Source: Bacillus sp. S3 (GTDB lineage Bacteria; Bacillota; Bacilli; Bacillales; Cytobacillaceae). Taken from it: a stretch of 64,000 nucleotides of DNA. Under the pieces are notes generated by a model. That model had not been told where the DNA came from and searched no databases. It was given only the letters and a program-made list of their open reading frames with translations. Shown here in pieces: positions 1 to 14,321 of this stretch. Numbering within the stretch: position 1 is the first letter of the stretch; every line of letters begins with the position of its first letter. The stretch lies in the NCBI RefSeq assembly GCF_005154805.1, contig NZ_CP039728.1, positions 177,340-241,339 of the forward strand, read 5' to 3'. Made by a program: the position numbers and the translations under genes.

Positions 1-251
1 ATGGCATGTTCTTCATGCAGATAATCTGGTGTTAAAATCGCAACCGCATCGATATCCTCTCTCGCGAGCAGCTCTCGATAATCGGTTGTAACAAAAGCGT
101 CTGCATTAATTTCCTTTTTGAACTTCTCTAGTGCTTCTATGGACACATCTGCCGCTCCAACGACAATCGAATTTCCAGTTGGATTGTGCCAATATTCTAC
201 AATCGTACTTCGACCGCCCGTGCCGATTACACCAATTCTTAATTGTTCCAT
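1..251 (-). CDS. Gfo/Idh/MocA family oxidoreductase, N-terminal part
   Basis: The gene runs off the left edge; only the first 83 codons are present. The start ATG (249-251) follows an AGAGGTG ribosome site. The protein opens MEQLRIGVIGTGGRS, a Rossmann NAD(P)-binding glycine motif near residues 8-13, followed by the usual alternating beta/alpha pattern and a DAVAILTPDYLHEEHA segment typical of Gfo/Idh/MocA enzymes, which oxidise or epimerise sugars and inositols with NAD(P). It is the last visible gene of the minus-strand operon with GH95, GH2 and GH110 and starts 45 bases after GH95 ends, so a role in processing a released sugar is likely. The substrate cannot be read from the fragment. Confidence 0.85.
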   Translation of the reverse strand, partial: MEQLRIGVIGTGGRSTIVEYWHNPTGNSIVVGAADVSIEALEKFKKEINADAFVTTDYRELLAREDIDAVAILTPDYLHEEHA

Positions 252-295
252 AACTAACACCTCTAGTGAATAATTTTTAATCTATTGAAAGTTTA

Positions 296-2665
296 TTAAA
301 ATAGCAGCTGATATTTTTGGTTGTTGTTCATTTCAAGTGAAATAAAACCATCCTCCGGCTCTACGATGATGTCTTCTCTTCCCTCTTCACGGACCGTTAC
401 AGATTGGTTTGCTTGAAAAATAAATACGTTATCCGTGTGGCTGGTTACATCCAATTGACTGACCTGCCTTTTATCCCAAGAAATGTCGATCTCAAACCCG
501 CCTCTAACCCTCACTCCGGATAAAGATCCTTGCAGCCATGTGGAAGGCAGGGCCGGTAATAATTCAACATAACCTTTGTGAGATTGGATAATCATCTCGA
601 CTACCCCAGCTGTATAACTGAAATTCCCATCAATTTGGAAAGGCGGGTGGGCACCTAACAGATTCGGATACAATCCGCCCCCAACCATTACTTCCCTTTT
701 TGCTGTACAAATGTTAAATAATTGATGAAGCAATGCATTTACCCGTTCCCCATCCTTCAAACGAGCCCAAAGGGACATCTTCCAGCCAAGGCTCCAGCCC
801 GTTCCTGCGTCTCCGCGTCGATTTAACGTCTGCCTTGCAGCCTCTAAAAGTGGACCATCGATAATTTGCTTACCTGGATAGACTCCATACAAATGAGAGA
901 CATGTCGATGATGTTGTTCGGCATCCTCATAGTCAAGGAGCCATTCCTGCAATTGTCCATACTTCCCAATTTGTAAAGGATGCAGGCGTTCTTTTGCAGC
1001 AGCTACTTGATGAATCCATTCATCGTCCACTCCGAGGACACTTGCTGCTTCCACACAATTGGTGAACAAATCCCAAATCAGCTGCAGATCCATAGTGGAC
1101 CCCTTCGTTACCGAACCGCCTTGTCCATTTTCTGCAATGAAGTGGTGCTCCGGTGATGTAGACGGTGAAGTGATCAAATAGCCATTCTCATCCTCCACCA
1201 GCCAGTCAAGACAAAATTCTGCACACCCTTTCATAATCGGGTACGCCTCTTCCCGAAGGAACTCTTTATTCAAGGTATAAAGATAATGCTCCCACAAGTG
1301 GCTGCACAGCCATGGCCCTGACATTGGCCAAAAAGCCCAGTTCGGATCTCCGTGGCGCTCGCCCCCGACAGGATCCGCATGTCTCCATAAATCAGTATTA
1401 TGATGGGCCGTCCACCCATTCATACCATACCGCTCATTGACCATTTTCTCCCCGGTTACCGATAGTTCTTGGATTGCCTTTAACAGTGGACGGTGACATT
1501 CGGACAAATTTGTTACCTCAGCAGGCCAATAATTCATTTCGGTATTAATGTTTAATGTATAGTTAGATGACCATGGTGCCCGAGTCAAGTCATTCCATAT
1601 TCCCTGCAAGTTAGCCGGCTGTGTCCCTTCTCTTGAAGAGGTAATCAGTAAATAACGTCCATATTGGAATAAAAGCTCGACCATTTCTAAATCATCTGCA
1701 CGATATTTCTGGATTCTTTCATCCGTATCCAGCAGCTCATCTGTTTGCTTATGCCCTAACGAAAACTCAACACGGTTGTAAAGAGATTGATAATCTTGAA
1801 TATGTGTTTCTTTTAATTGCTCATAAGAAACGCTCATCGCTTTTGAAAGAATGTCCTCATTTTGCCCCGTTAATTCTTCAAATCCGACCCCAGGGAGTTG
1901 ATCAAAGCCCTTAAATGAGGTGGAAACAGAAAAATAGAGAACAACATTTGTTGCATTTTGGATGGAAAGTCTTCCATTTGATGACTCTAGCTTTCCATCA
2001 TCGATCACAACACCTAGTTTTCCTTCAAAATGAATCGCTTGTGTTTCTCCAAACTCACCGTATACAATCGGCTGTTCATCCACATGTACATAGTTTGGCG
2101 CACACTTTTCAGGGCAAATTCCTTGTAAAACCAATTCATCAGATGAATTGAAAGTTTGATATTTTAACGTACTATCTAATGAAACGATCACATTTAATTG
2201 GCTGGCAACGGAACTAGTAAGCCTTACTGCTAAGACCTGATGAGGATGTGAAATAAAGGCTTCCCGAGTGTATTCAACTCCTCCAACCGTATAGGTAACA
2301 TTCGATATGGCCGTAGCTATATCGAGAGTTCTCCTATACCTTCTTGCTGTGTCTCCATGAAGGTATTGAATCGTAAGGTTCCCTAGCGGCATATAGCTCT
2401 GTGTATAGGGGCCAAACATATTCTTTGTTTCATTGACCGCCTCTTCATAATTCTCTTCTTCAATCAATTTTCTCACTTTTATCAAGGATTCCTGATCGTT
2501 ATATTCACGTTTTCTCACCGGCGGTCCTGACCACAATGTTTCTTCATTTAATTGAAAACGTTCGGTCTCCACTCCGCCAAAGTGCATCGCGCCGATTCTT
2601 CCATTTCCGAGCGGCAAAGCCTCTGTCCACTCTCTTGCCGCTTGCTTATACGATAATAGATTCAA
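296..2665 (-). CDS. GH95 family alpha-L-fucosidase (or alpha-galactosidase)
   Basis: About 789 residues and no signal peptide, so probably cytoplasmic. The N-terminus has the family hallmark EALPLGNGRIGAM, and the catalytic (alpha/alpha)6 barrel shows LNINTEMNYW (paired Asn residues that help activate water in characterised GH95 enzymes), STSPEHH (general-acid Glu) and FQIDGN (Asp). GH95 enzymes are inverting, mostly 1,2-alpha-L-fucosidases; some members act on alpha-galactosides. I chose the TTG at 2663-2665 because AAAAGGAG lies 8 bases upstream and translation then begins close to the conserved domain; an in-frame ATG at 2693-2695 would overlap the preceding GH2 stop and has a poor ribosome site. 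It follows the GH2 gene in one operon, matching stepwise removal of fucose then galactose. Confidence 0.9.
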   Translation of the reverse strand: MNLLSYKQAAREWTEALPLGNGRIGAMHFGGVETERFQLNEETLWSGPPVRKREYNDQESLIKVRKLIEEENYEEAVNETKNMFGPYTQSYMPLGNLTIQYLHGDTARRYRRTLDIATAISNVTYTVGGVEYTREAFISHPHQVLAVRLTSSVASQLNVIVSLDSTLKYQTFNSSDELVLQGICPEKCAPNYVHVDEQPIVYGEFGETQAIHFEGKLGVVIDDGKLESSNGRLSIQNATNVVLYFSVSTSFKGFDQLPGVGFEELTGQNEDILSKAMSVSYEQLKETHIQDYQSLYNRVEFSLGHKQTDELLDTDERIQKYRADDLEMVELLFQYGRYLLITSSREGTQPANLQGIWNDLTRAPWSSNYTLNINTEMNYWPAEVTNLSECHRPLLKAIQELSVTGEKMVNERYGMNGWTAHHNTDLWRHADPVGGERHGDPNWAFWPMSGPWLCSHLWEHYLYTLNKEFLREEAYPIMKGCAEFCLDWLVEDENGYLITSPSTSPEHHFIAENGQGGSVTKGSTMDLQLIWDLFTNCVEAASVLGVDDEWIHQVAAAKERLHPLQIGKYGQLQEWLLDYEDAEQHHRHVSHLYGVYPGKQIIDGPLLEAARQTLNRRGDAGTGWSLGWKMSLWARLKDGERVNALLHQLFNICTAKREVMVGGGLYPNLLGAHPPFQIDGNFSYTAGVVEMIIQSHKGYVELLPALPSTWLQGSLSGVRVRGGFEIDISWDKRQVSQLDVTSHTDNVFIFQANQSVTVREEGREDIIVEPEDGFISLEMNNNQKYQLLF

Positions 2666-2684
2666 TTGACAAACTCCTTTTCTA

Positions 2685-7725
<5,041 letters not shown>

Positions 7726-7744
7726 CTTTTTTTCCCGCCTTAAT

Positions 7745-7792
7745 AAAAAAAAGAATACACGTCTATACATGACTTTCGTGTATTCTTTTTTA
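7745..7792 (-). terminator. Intra-operon terminator/attenuator hairpin
   Basis: Arms AAAAAAGAATACACG and CGTGTATTCTTTTTT are perfectly inverted around a 15-base loop, with a T run on either side, so it can act in both directions. It lies between the sugar-binding protein gene and the GH110 gene. Partial termination here would give more binding protein than hydrolases, a common layout in sugar ABC operons; the last point is inference. Confidence 0.8.
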
Positions 7793-7804
7793 TTATGTTC
7801 GTTT

Positions 7805-9457
7805 TTATTTTCCTACATCATATGCTTTTTGATAGATTTCTAAATAGCGGTCAACTTGTAAATTTTTAAAGCCATCAATATACTTATCCCAATCTTTTTC
7901 GATATCTTTTGAACCAGTCACAAATTGAACCATGTTTTCTTCAATGTACTTATTCATATTGATTTTTAATAGATTCACTTCATCTGCTTCTTTTGGATCA
8001 ACCCATGCCGCTTCAAAATTAAATTGTTCTTGCGGCTCAAATCCATCGTATTTCAGCGTTGCGTTATACAATCTTCTTTCATATCCTTTTACAGAGAACT
8101 CATCTTGTTCAGCTGCGATTGAATCTCTCAGTGTTCTAGTCAGCGCTAGAGGACCTCTTTCTCCCCAACCAAAATGCACTTTATCTTCTTCTTTCATGTT
8201 AGGGTCCGCCTGAATAATTGCATATTTTGCTTGTTTTCCATTTAAATCAATGTCCTCTGGACCACCCTTTTTCCAATGAACACCTTCTTTACCTCTTGCA
8301 GTCATCATGCTGCCTTCTTCAGAATATAAGAAATCAGCTAATTTTATTAAGGCTTCCGCTTTTTTCCCTTTTGCTTTATTCGTAATCGCAAAAGTGAAAT
8401 TATTGACATTACCATAATCGGAAGGTGTAAATTGAGCACCACCTGGCCCTTTTAACGGTGGAACAACATCATATGCTTTTGAAGGTTCCAAAGCGATATC
8501 TGAAATAACCGCCAAATGGCTTGCTGCACCGCCACCTAGGATAACATCACCTTGTGGCGTACCTAATTGTTTATAAGCCTCTGGATTCTGAGTAAATGCA
8601 CCTTGATCAATTAAACCTGCTTTATATAAGGAATGAATATATTTCAATCCTTCCTTCCACTCTGGCTGTGTTGGAGCTAATAGTAATTTTCCATCATTTA
8701 CATTAATATAATCTTTACCATTATTCGGTATAAATGCATTCATTAGAAAGATAGTAGGATCATCGCCAAGCATTGTACTTTCGCCGCTTAACGGGATTTC
8801 ATCTTTTTTACCATTTCCATTTGGATCATTGTTCTTAAATGCTTCCATAACTGTTTTAAATTCTTCTGTTGTGGTTGGCATTTCTAAATTAAGCTTGTCC
8901 AGCCAATCTGTATTAATCCACATTTTTCCATACTTAGAGCAATGGAAACATTCATTTACTGGAGGCAGAGCATAAATATTACCATCCGGTGCAGTCATTC
9001 CTTTTTCTAAATAAGGAACCTCTGTCATCAATTTTTGAAGATTTGGTGCGTGTTCATCAATTAAATCATTTAACGGTAGGAAAACGCCTTCTTTCCCATA
9101 TTTTTGCGCTTCAACTTTAGAAATATTATCTAACCAAGCAACGAGCAAATACGCATCTGGATAGTCACCGCTTGCCAGCGACAATTGGCGTTTTTCTTTT
9201 GCTGCATCTTGATTCGCGTCTTGCCAGTTAATTTTGATATTAAACTTTTCTTCAACCATTTTCGTAAATTCATTTTTCTCTCGATCAAATACTGGATCGT
9301 ACGAAATAGTTGGTGTGAAGATCGATACTTCAATTGGTCCATTTGGATCTGAACCTTTACTTGAATTGTCTGATGAGCTGTTCTTGCTAGGAACACAGCC
9401 GGCAAAAAGTAAAACAATTGAAATCAGTAGCAGAAAAATAGCCGATAACCTCTTCAT
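7805..9457 (-). CDS. Sugar ABC transporter substrate-binding lipoprotein
   Basis: 550 residues. A lipoprotein signal (MKRLSAIFLLLISIVLLFAGC) places the mature protein on the outer face of the membrane, anchored at the Cys near residue 21. The rest is a family 1-type binding protein of the Lpl/Ytc class, with a DPNGNGKKDEIPL segment that resembles a calcium-binding loop. It is clearly paralogous to the protein at 19,580-21,223: both carry a CxHC pair before WIN..WLDKL and PTTTEEF. It is transcribed after the two permeases, and no ATPase gene is present, so a shared MsmX/UgpC-type ATPase elsewhere must be used. The ATG follows AAAGGAGAT. Likely cargo: oligosaccharides handled by the downstream hydrolases. 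Confidence 0.93.
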   Translation of the reverse strand: MKRLSAIFLLLISIVLLFAGCVPSKNSSSDNSSKGSDPNGPIEVSIFTPTISYDPVFDREKNEFTKMVEEKFNIKINWQDANQDAAKEKRQLSLASGDYPDAYLLVAWLDNISKVEAQKYGKEGVFLPLNDLIDEHAPNLQKLMTEVPYLEKGMTAPDGNIYALPPVNECFHCSKYGKMWINTDWLDKLNLEMPTTTEEFKTVMEAFKNNDPNGNGKKDEIPLSGESTMLGDDPTIFLMNAFIPNNGKDYINVNDGKLLLAPTQPEWKEGLKYIHSLYKAGLIDQGAFTQNPEAYKQLGTPQGDVILGGGAASHLAVISDIALEPSKAYDVVPPLKGPGGAQFTPSDYGNVNNFTFAITNKAKGKKAEALIKLADFLYSEEGSMMTARGKEGVHWKKGGPEDIDLNGKQAKYAIIQADPNMKEEDKVHFGWGERGPLALTRTLRDSIAAEQDEFSVKGYERRLYNATLKYDGFEPQEQFNFEAAWVDPKEADEVNLLKINMNKYIEENMVQFVTGSKDIEKDWDKYIDGFKNLQVDRYLEIYQKAYDVGK

Positions 9458-9519
9458 ATAAACATCTCCTTTGTTTTTTACTAACGTTATTTAAATTTTA
9501 AAAACGTTCCAAACTGTTT

Positions 9520-10416
9520 TTAACCCTTTACTGATCCAATTAACATTCCTTTCACAAAATGCTTTTGAACAAATGGATATAGGATTAAAACTGGTAAACT
9601 TGAAATAACAATTAAAGAATACTTCATTAATTCCTTTAATCCTTGCATCTTCAAAATATCTTCTATATTAGCTGATGGATCGGTATTTAAAATGAGAAGA
9701 CTTCTTAAAATTAGCTGTAAAGGATAAAGCTCTTCTGATTTTAAATAAATCAATGCATCAAAGTACATATTCCACTTCATTACGGCATACATGAGGACAA
9801 GAACAGCAATTATCGGTTTCGCAAGCGGCAATACGACTTTAAAGATAAAGCCAATATCACTGCAGCCATCCATTTCACTCGCTTCTACTAATTCATCTGG
9901 AATCGTAGATTGGAAGAATGTCCGAGCAATGATGACTTGGAACACGGCAAGAGCCGATGGAAGTAAAAGCGCCCAGACTGAATCGATTAAATTTAAATTT
10001 TTTACTACAAGATACAGCGGTATTAATCCACCATCAAAAATCATCGTAAAAACAAGTAAGATCATAATAAGTTTACGGCCATAAAACGATTTTCTTGAAA
10101 GAGGATAAGCAAGCATAATTGTTATACTTACACTAATAATAGTCCCTACTATAGTGTAAAACAGTGAATTCGAGAAACCTTGTAGAATTTGAGGATTCTT
10201 AAATACCGTCGTGTACCCTAATAGAGTTGGTTCAACAGGAAACAGCCATACTTGTCCGGATGTTACCGCAGAGGCGCTACTAAATGAAGCGCTCACAATA
10301 TAGATGAGCGGATAGAGCACAGCAATTAAAATGAGAGCCAGGAATACATAAACTGCACACATAAAAAGGCGATCGATTTTTGATTCTTTTATTCTTATAC
10401 TTTCTGTTTTCTTCAT
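9520..10416 (-). CDS. Carbohydrate ABC transporter permease (second subunit)
   Basis: About 298 residues with six predicted membrane segments. The cytoplasmic EAA-like loop is EASEMDGCSDIGFIFKVVLPLAKP, which contacts the ATPase in this family, and the C-terminus (FVQKHFVKGMLIGSVKG) is the usual ending of Lpl/YtcP-type permeases. An ATG 18 bases upstream (10,434) overlaps the ribosome site; the start at 10,416 has GGAGGG 6 bases before it and is preferred. It lies 11 bases after the first permease stop and before the binding protein. Confidence 0.93.
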   Translation of the reverse strand: MKKTESIRIKESKIDRLFMCAVYVFLALILIAVLYPLIYIVSASFSSASAVTSGQVWLFPVEPTLLGYTTVFKNPQILQGFSNSLFYTIVGTIISVSITIMLAYPLSRKSFYGRKLIMILLVFTMIFDGGLIPLYLVVKNLNLIDSVWALLLPSALAVFQVIIARTFFQSTIPDELVEASEMDGCSDIGFIFKVVLPLAKPIIAVLVLMYAVMKWNMYFDALIYLKSEELYPLQLILRSLLILNTDPSANIEDILKMQGLKELMKYSLIVISSLPVLILYPFVQKHFVKGMLIGSVKG

Positions 10417-10427
10417 ATCCTTCCCTC

Positions 10428-11399
10428 CTACCATAAGCTTGATGACGAGAATCGCTTCGAGATACTGTTAGCAGTAAAAATTAATATGAAGTTAACAATG
10501 GAATTAAATAAACCTACTGCGGATGCAAAGCTAAAGTTCGCCCCAAGCAATCCAACTTTATACACATAAGTAGAAATGACTTCAGATGAATTGGTATTCA
10601 TTGGATTTTGTAATAGATAGATTTTTTCAAATCCCAGCGACATAATACTCCCAACATTAAGAATTAATAGGACAATAATAATCGGGAATATTCCTGGCAG
10701 GTCGACATTCATGATTTTTTGGAAGCGATTCGCTCCGTCGACCTTCGCCGCTTCATACAATTGTGTATCTACTCCTGCAAGAGCAGCTAAGTAAATAATT
10801 GTTGCATATCCGGTGTTTTGCCACACATCGGACCAAACATAGATGGATTTAAAATAAGTTGGATTCCCTAAAAAGTTGATTGGCTCGATTCCGAATAAAC
10901 CTAAAATATTATTAACAAATCCTGCATTTGGTGACAGAAATAAGATAATAATCGACACCATGATAACAGTAGAGATAAAGTAAGGTGCATAAGTAATCGT
11001 TTGCACAAATTTCTTAAAACGGGCATTTTGAACTTCATTTAAAGCCAATGCTAATATTATCGGACAAATAAACCCTACAATTAATCCGTACACGCTTAAC
11101 CCAAGTGTGTTTTTTAATAAGAGAGAAAAGTTAGGACTTTGAAAAAACGATTGGAAATACTTCATTCCCGCCCATTCACTGCCAAAAACTCCTTTTACCA
11201 CACTATAGTCTTTAAACGCAATGACAATACCTGCCATCGGAACATACTTAAAGGTGATCAAAAAAATCAATGGGATTGCAACGAGGAAATATAATTGCCA
11301 GTGTTTCCTAATTTTTTTCCACCTTGAATGTTTCGAGACAACCTCTTTTTCAATTCCAACATTTTTCATTTGTTTTTGGTCCAATACTTCTACTTTCAT
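10428..11399 (-). CDS. Carbohydrate ABC transporter permease (first subunit)
   Basis: 323 residues with about six membrane segments after a short charged cytoplasmic tail. The EAA loop reads EAAKVDGANRFQKIMNVDLPG. It is close in sequence to the permease at 17,539-18,513, so the window has two related importers. This is the first gene of the left operon. It starts 67 bases downstream of a -10-like TATGAT that overlaps the recurring LacI-type operator (11,456-11,469). Confidence 0.93.
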   Translation of the reverse strand: MKVEVLDQKQMKNVGIEKEVVSKHSRWKKIRKHWQLYFLVAIPLIFLITFKYVPMAGIVIAFKDYSVVKGVFGSEWAGMKYFQSFFQSPNFSLLLKNTLGLSVYGLIVGFICPIILALALNEVQNARFKKFVQTITYAPYFISTVIMVSIIILFLSPNAGFVNNILGLFGIEPINFLGNPTYFKSIYVWSDVWQNTGYATIIYLAALAGVDTQLYEAAKVDGANRFQKIMNVDLPGIFPIIIVLLILNVGSIMSLGFEKIYLLQNPMNTNSSEVISTYVYKVGLLGANFSFASAVGLFNSIVNFILIFTANSISKRFSSSSLW

Positions 11400-11455
11400 A
11401 TTACCCCCCCATTTTTAATCCGCTTTGGTGCGAAAATAATCTTAATCTTTCAAAT

Positions 11456-11471
11456 TGTTACCGCTATCATA
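11456..11471 (-). promoter_or_regulatory. Operator overlapping -10 of the first ABC/glycosidase operon
   Basis: TGTTACCGCTATCA (11,456-11,469) differs at a few bases from the palindrome TGTTATCGATAACA found in perfect form at 41,411. On the minus strand a TATGAT -10 (11,466-11,471) overlaps it; the matching -35 is weak. A repressor bound here would block the operon from 11,399 leftwards. Confidence 0.6.
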
Positions 11472-11521
11472 ATTGAAATTTGAAAAACGGGAAAGATACG
11501 ATTCATCTCATAACGTACAAT

Positions 11522-11552
11522 AAAAAAACCCTTGATAATAAAGGGTTTTTTC
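11522..11552 (-). terminator. Rho-independent terminator of the AraC-type regulator gene
   Basis: AAAAAACCCTT and AAAGGGTTTTTT form a short stem with T runs on both sides, so it can work in either direction. It lies about 70 bases past the stop codon of the regulator gene and insulates it from the ABC operon promoter. Confidence 0.8.
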
Positions 11553-11623
11553 AGCAATTGGATATGGAACCGTACATTTAATTTATAGGGTACAGTTATT
11601 TGAAAACAGAATATTTCCTACTT

Positions 11624-13918
11624 TTACGTACCTTTCAACATTTTTCGATATTCTGATGGCGAAGATCCAGTATTGCGTTTAAAGGCACGCCGAAAGGAAT
11701 GTGCGCTGTTATAACCGGAATGCACAGCAATATCTTCAATCGCCTGATCGGATTGAACCAATTTTGATTTTGCAAAGTTAATCCTTACATCCTCAATATA
11801 ATCTGAAATGTTTACTCCAACATGTTCTTTAAATACCGACGGAACCATTTTTTCAGGAAGACCAACAGCTTCAGAAATTTGATACAAGGTTAAATCAGGA
11901 TCATTAAAATGGTGTTTAATCCATTCCTTCATCCTATGAATAACTTGCTGCCTGCCTGCGGTCTTATTTTCATAAATACTCTGAGCAATTTCAATCAAAA
12001 TTTCTTTTATCTGCTCAATAGTTTTATGAAAACTGCTCTTTTTTAACAACAGTTCTTCTAAACGTTCTCGTATTTCATCTGCCTTTGCACTGTTCAATTG
12101 CGTATTTTTTGAAAGAATTCTTACCATTGTCCCATTCAAAGCGGCCAATAATTGGGCTCCTTTTTTGTTCGTTAACACTCTTCTTTCCACATTTTCAAGA
12201 AGTATTTTATCAATCAGCTCATTTACCTCATTTACTTCTCCGTTTTTTACGGCATTTATGAGGCGAAGTTCTACCTCAATAGGATAATAATAATCAATCG
12301 TGTCCTCTAGATAAGAATGTTCATGTTTATAAAGTGAGCCTTTTCCTTGAATGGATTGAATAAATGGTAAGCTTAACTTTGCCTCCTCAAAGGATTGATG
12401 AATATCTGTTAACTGTTCAAATTGGCTGCCCAAACCAATATTCACATTCAAACTAAATTTCTTTTCCACTTGTTTAATAAACAAATGAAGAGACTCTTCC
12501 AACTTTTTCGTTTCTTGAAGGGAAAGTTTTTTATCATAGGATAATAAGAAAAGGACTTGATCTTTATTGATATTGGAGTGCAGAGCCTCTCCTTTAAAAT
12601 GATCTGTTAATTCATTTTGAATAAATAGTTGTGCGACATTCATTTCATCTAGCATCTCTTTATCTAGTTCATTCAACATATGAATAATTTGTACGATGAA
12701 AACAAAACCAAAAGAACCTTTTAACGGCAGGTTCGCTTGTTCGATTAGCAGTTGTGCCTCTTTTGAAGAAGTAAACTCCCCGGCAACTAATTTTCGAATC
12801 ACCGAATCTTGCAAAATTGGTAATTGGTTTTGGATTTTATCCTTTAGCCGATCATTATTCACAATGATATCTTCCACATTGCTGTGGATGAAATCATATG
12901 GATTGGCTGCTTTTCCAATTTCAGTAATTTTCATAACGCCCAGAAGCCGATTTAGAGGAATACTATTTTTATATGAAAAAAGAAAGGCAGTAAATAGTCC
13001 AATAAGAATGGTCAAAAATGCAAGGACCGAACTAATCGTTTGAATAAAACTAACATCCTCAGATAATTTCTCTTTCGAAATGAGTGCAACATACGTCCAC
13101 TTATTATTATTAGACTTCGTTTCAATATACATATATTTCTGTTCTTGATCCTTAATGGAGAATTTACCTGTTGACTTGTCTAATGAAATCATGTTTTTAT
13201 CTATGTTATCGCCTGCAATTAAATTTCCTTTGTCATCTAGAATAAAGGTTGAACCGTCGTATTGGGAGGAAACTCTATTCAATAAGGATGTGATTTCCTT
13301 TTCGTCAATCATTACCACGATATTTGCTTTCGGATTTTTACTATTAAACGGGAGTGATTGTACATAAGTAATAATCGATTCTGTCTTTTTCCCCATCTTT
13401 ACATCCGCTGAGGGTAAATAATAACGGGAAAGATACGTTTGATTGATGTTTTTTTTCCAATCCTCATAACTTAAACCTTCATAGGTATGGTTATCATAAA
13501 AGTCCTTTGTACGTACGTACGATGATTCAGGAGATACGATCGTGTCGATTTGATTAAAATAAATATAAAAATTATTAAATAACTTATTCGTATTCCAATA
13601 CGGATTAATACTATTTTGAACTTTATAGATATCATAAGCGATATTTATATCTGCATTCGACGTTCGATACATCAATTGATTAATTTCCGGATTCAAGGAC
13701 ATCTGGTAAACAAAATTCTCAATCTCATCGTTTTTTTGATTGATAATGTCCTTCGTTTGATTGAGCAAGTTTTTACTGTTTTCACTTGCATAGTCTTTCA
13801 TTTTATGAACACTGACTTGATAAATAACCAAACTAGCTAATAGCGGAATGATAAGAATCATTAGATAGGAGAATAAAAACTTTCTAAAAATCTTTATTTT
13901 TTCAAGTCTATCAAACAT
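11624..13918 (-). CDS. Membrane-bound AraC-family transcriptional regulator
   Basis: About 764 residues. A membrane helix near residues 13-35 (FLFSYLMILIIPLLASLVIY), an extracellular Cache-like sensor of about 250 residues, a second helix near 290-310, a linker, and a C-terminal AraC double helix-turn-helix (DLTLYQISEAVGLPEKMV, then IEDIAVHSGYNSAHSFRRAFKR). This is the YesN/YtdP-like layout that senses an extracytoplasmic sugar or loaded binding protein and activates nearby ABC genes. The ATG at 13,918 is chosen because AGGAGGAAGGTG lies upstream; a longer ORF to 13,957 contains that ribosome site. It lies between the two ABC systems. Upstream are a cre-like site and a long palindromic operator. 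Confidence 0.9.
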   Translation of the reverse strand: MFDRLEKIKIFRKFLFSYLMILIIPLLASLVIYQVSVHKMKDYASENSKNLLNQTKDIINQKNDEIENFVYQMSLNPEINQLMYRTSNADINIAYDIYKVQNSINPYWNTNKLFNNFYIYFNQIDTIVSPESSYVRTKDFYDNHTYEGLSYEDWKKNINQTYLSRYYLPSADVKMGKKTESIITYVQSLPFNSKNPKANIVVMIDEKEITSLLNRVSSQYDGSTFILDDKGNLIAGDNIDKNMISLDKSTGKFSIKDQEQKYMYIETKSNNNKWTYVALISKEKLSEDVSFIQTISSVLAFLTILIGLFTAFLFSYKNSIPLNRLLGVMKITEIGKAANPYDFIHSNVEDIIVNNDRLKDKIQNQLPILQDSVIRKLVAGEFTSSKEAQLLIEQANLPLKGSFGFVFIVQIIHMLNELDKEMLDEMNVAQLFIQNELTDHFKGEALHSNINKDQVLFLLSYDKKLSLQETKKLEESLHLFIKQVEKKFSLNVNIGLGSQFEQLTDIHQSFEEAKLSLPFIQSIQGKGSLYKHEHSYLEDTIDYYYPIEVELRLINAVKNGEVNEVNELIDKILLENVERRVLTNKKGAQLLAALNGTMVRILSKNTQLNSAKADEIRERLEELLLKKSSFHKTIEQIKEILIEIAQSIYENKTAGRQQVIHRMKEWIKHHFNDPDLTLYQISEAVGLPEKMVPSVFKEHVGVNISDYIEDVRINFAKSKLVQSDQAIEDIAVHSGYNSAHSFRRAFKRNTGSSPSEYRKMLKGT

Positions 13919-14006
13919 GATAAACACCTTCCTCCTGCAAAAATTATCGAGAAGCATTGCCCGATGCCTCGCCTGTTTAATTGGAATACCTGACAGGACC
14001 TTAATT

Positions 14007-14020
14007 TGAGGGCGTTTACA
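14007..14020 (-). promoter_or_regulatory. cre-like catabolite response site upstream of the AraC gene
   Basis: On the minus strand TGTAAACGCCCTCA fits the loose cre pattern TGNAANCGNNNNCA. It lies about 90 bases upstream of the regulator start. CcpA binding is inferred only. Confidence 0.4.
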
Positions 14021-14095
14021 TTCAATCCTGAATCATTATTTTTTAATATACTGTCACATCTTGATTAAATTTTAACATAAGATTCATACACATGG

Positions 14096-14107
14096 CATAG
14101 TTACCAT
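14096..14107. repeat. Recurring 12-mer CATAGTTACCAT, copy 1
   Basis: The same 12 bases occur at 19,519-19,530 and 41,351-41,362, always between genes and upstream of a start. The function is unknown; a regulator half-site is possible. Confidence 0.35.
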
Positions 14108-14174
14108 GTTTTGGACCCTGCATTCCGTCAAAAATAACAGGGTACAAGTCTACTTAATATATTACAAAATAAAA

Positions 14175-14199
14175 GATTCGCGTTATCGATAACACGAAT
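14175..14199. promoter_or_regulatory. Extended palindromic operator, AraC gene upstream region
   Basis: The core GTTATCGATAAC (14,182-14,193) is flanked by further matching arms GATTCG and CGAATC. It shares its core with the LacI-type operators at 17.3 and 41.4 kb. No T run follows, so a terminator is unlikely. It lies about 260 bases upstream of the AraC-type gene and about 125 bases past the end of the fucosidase gene. Confidence 0.6.
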
Positions 14200-14280
14200 C
14201 TAACAAACTAATATAAGTATGTCAATAAATGAATTTTCCTAACTGCTTTGTTCGGATTTTGCACGCAATCGTGGACAAAA

Positions 14281-14313
14281 GAATAACCGGACATGAGATC
14301 TGCCCGGTTATTC
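14281..14313 (-). terminator. Terminator of the GH29 fucosidase gene
   Basis: GAATAACCGG and CCGGTTATTC pair perfectly around a 13-base loop; on the minus strand TTCTTTT follows. It begins about 9 bases past the GH29 stop codon. Confidence 0.8.
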
Positions 14314-14321
14314 AAATTCGT

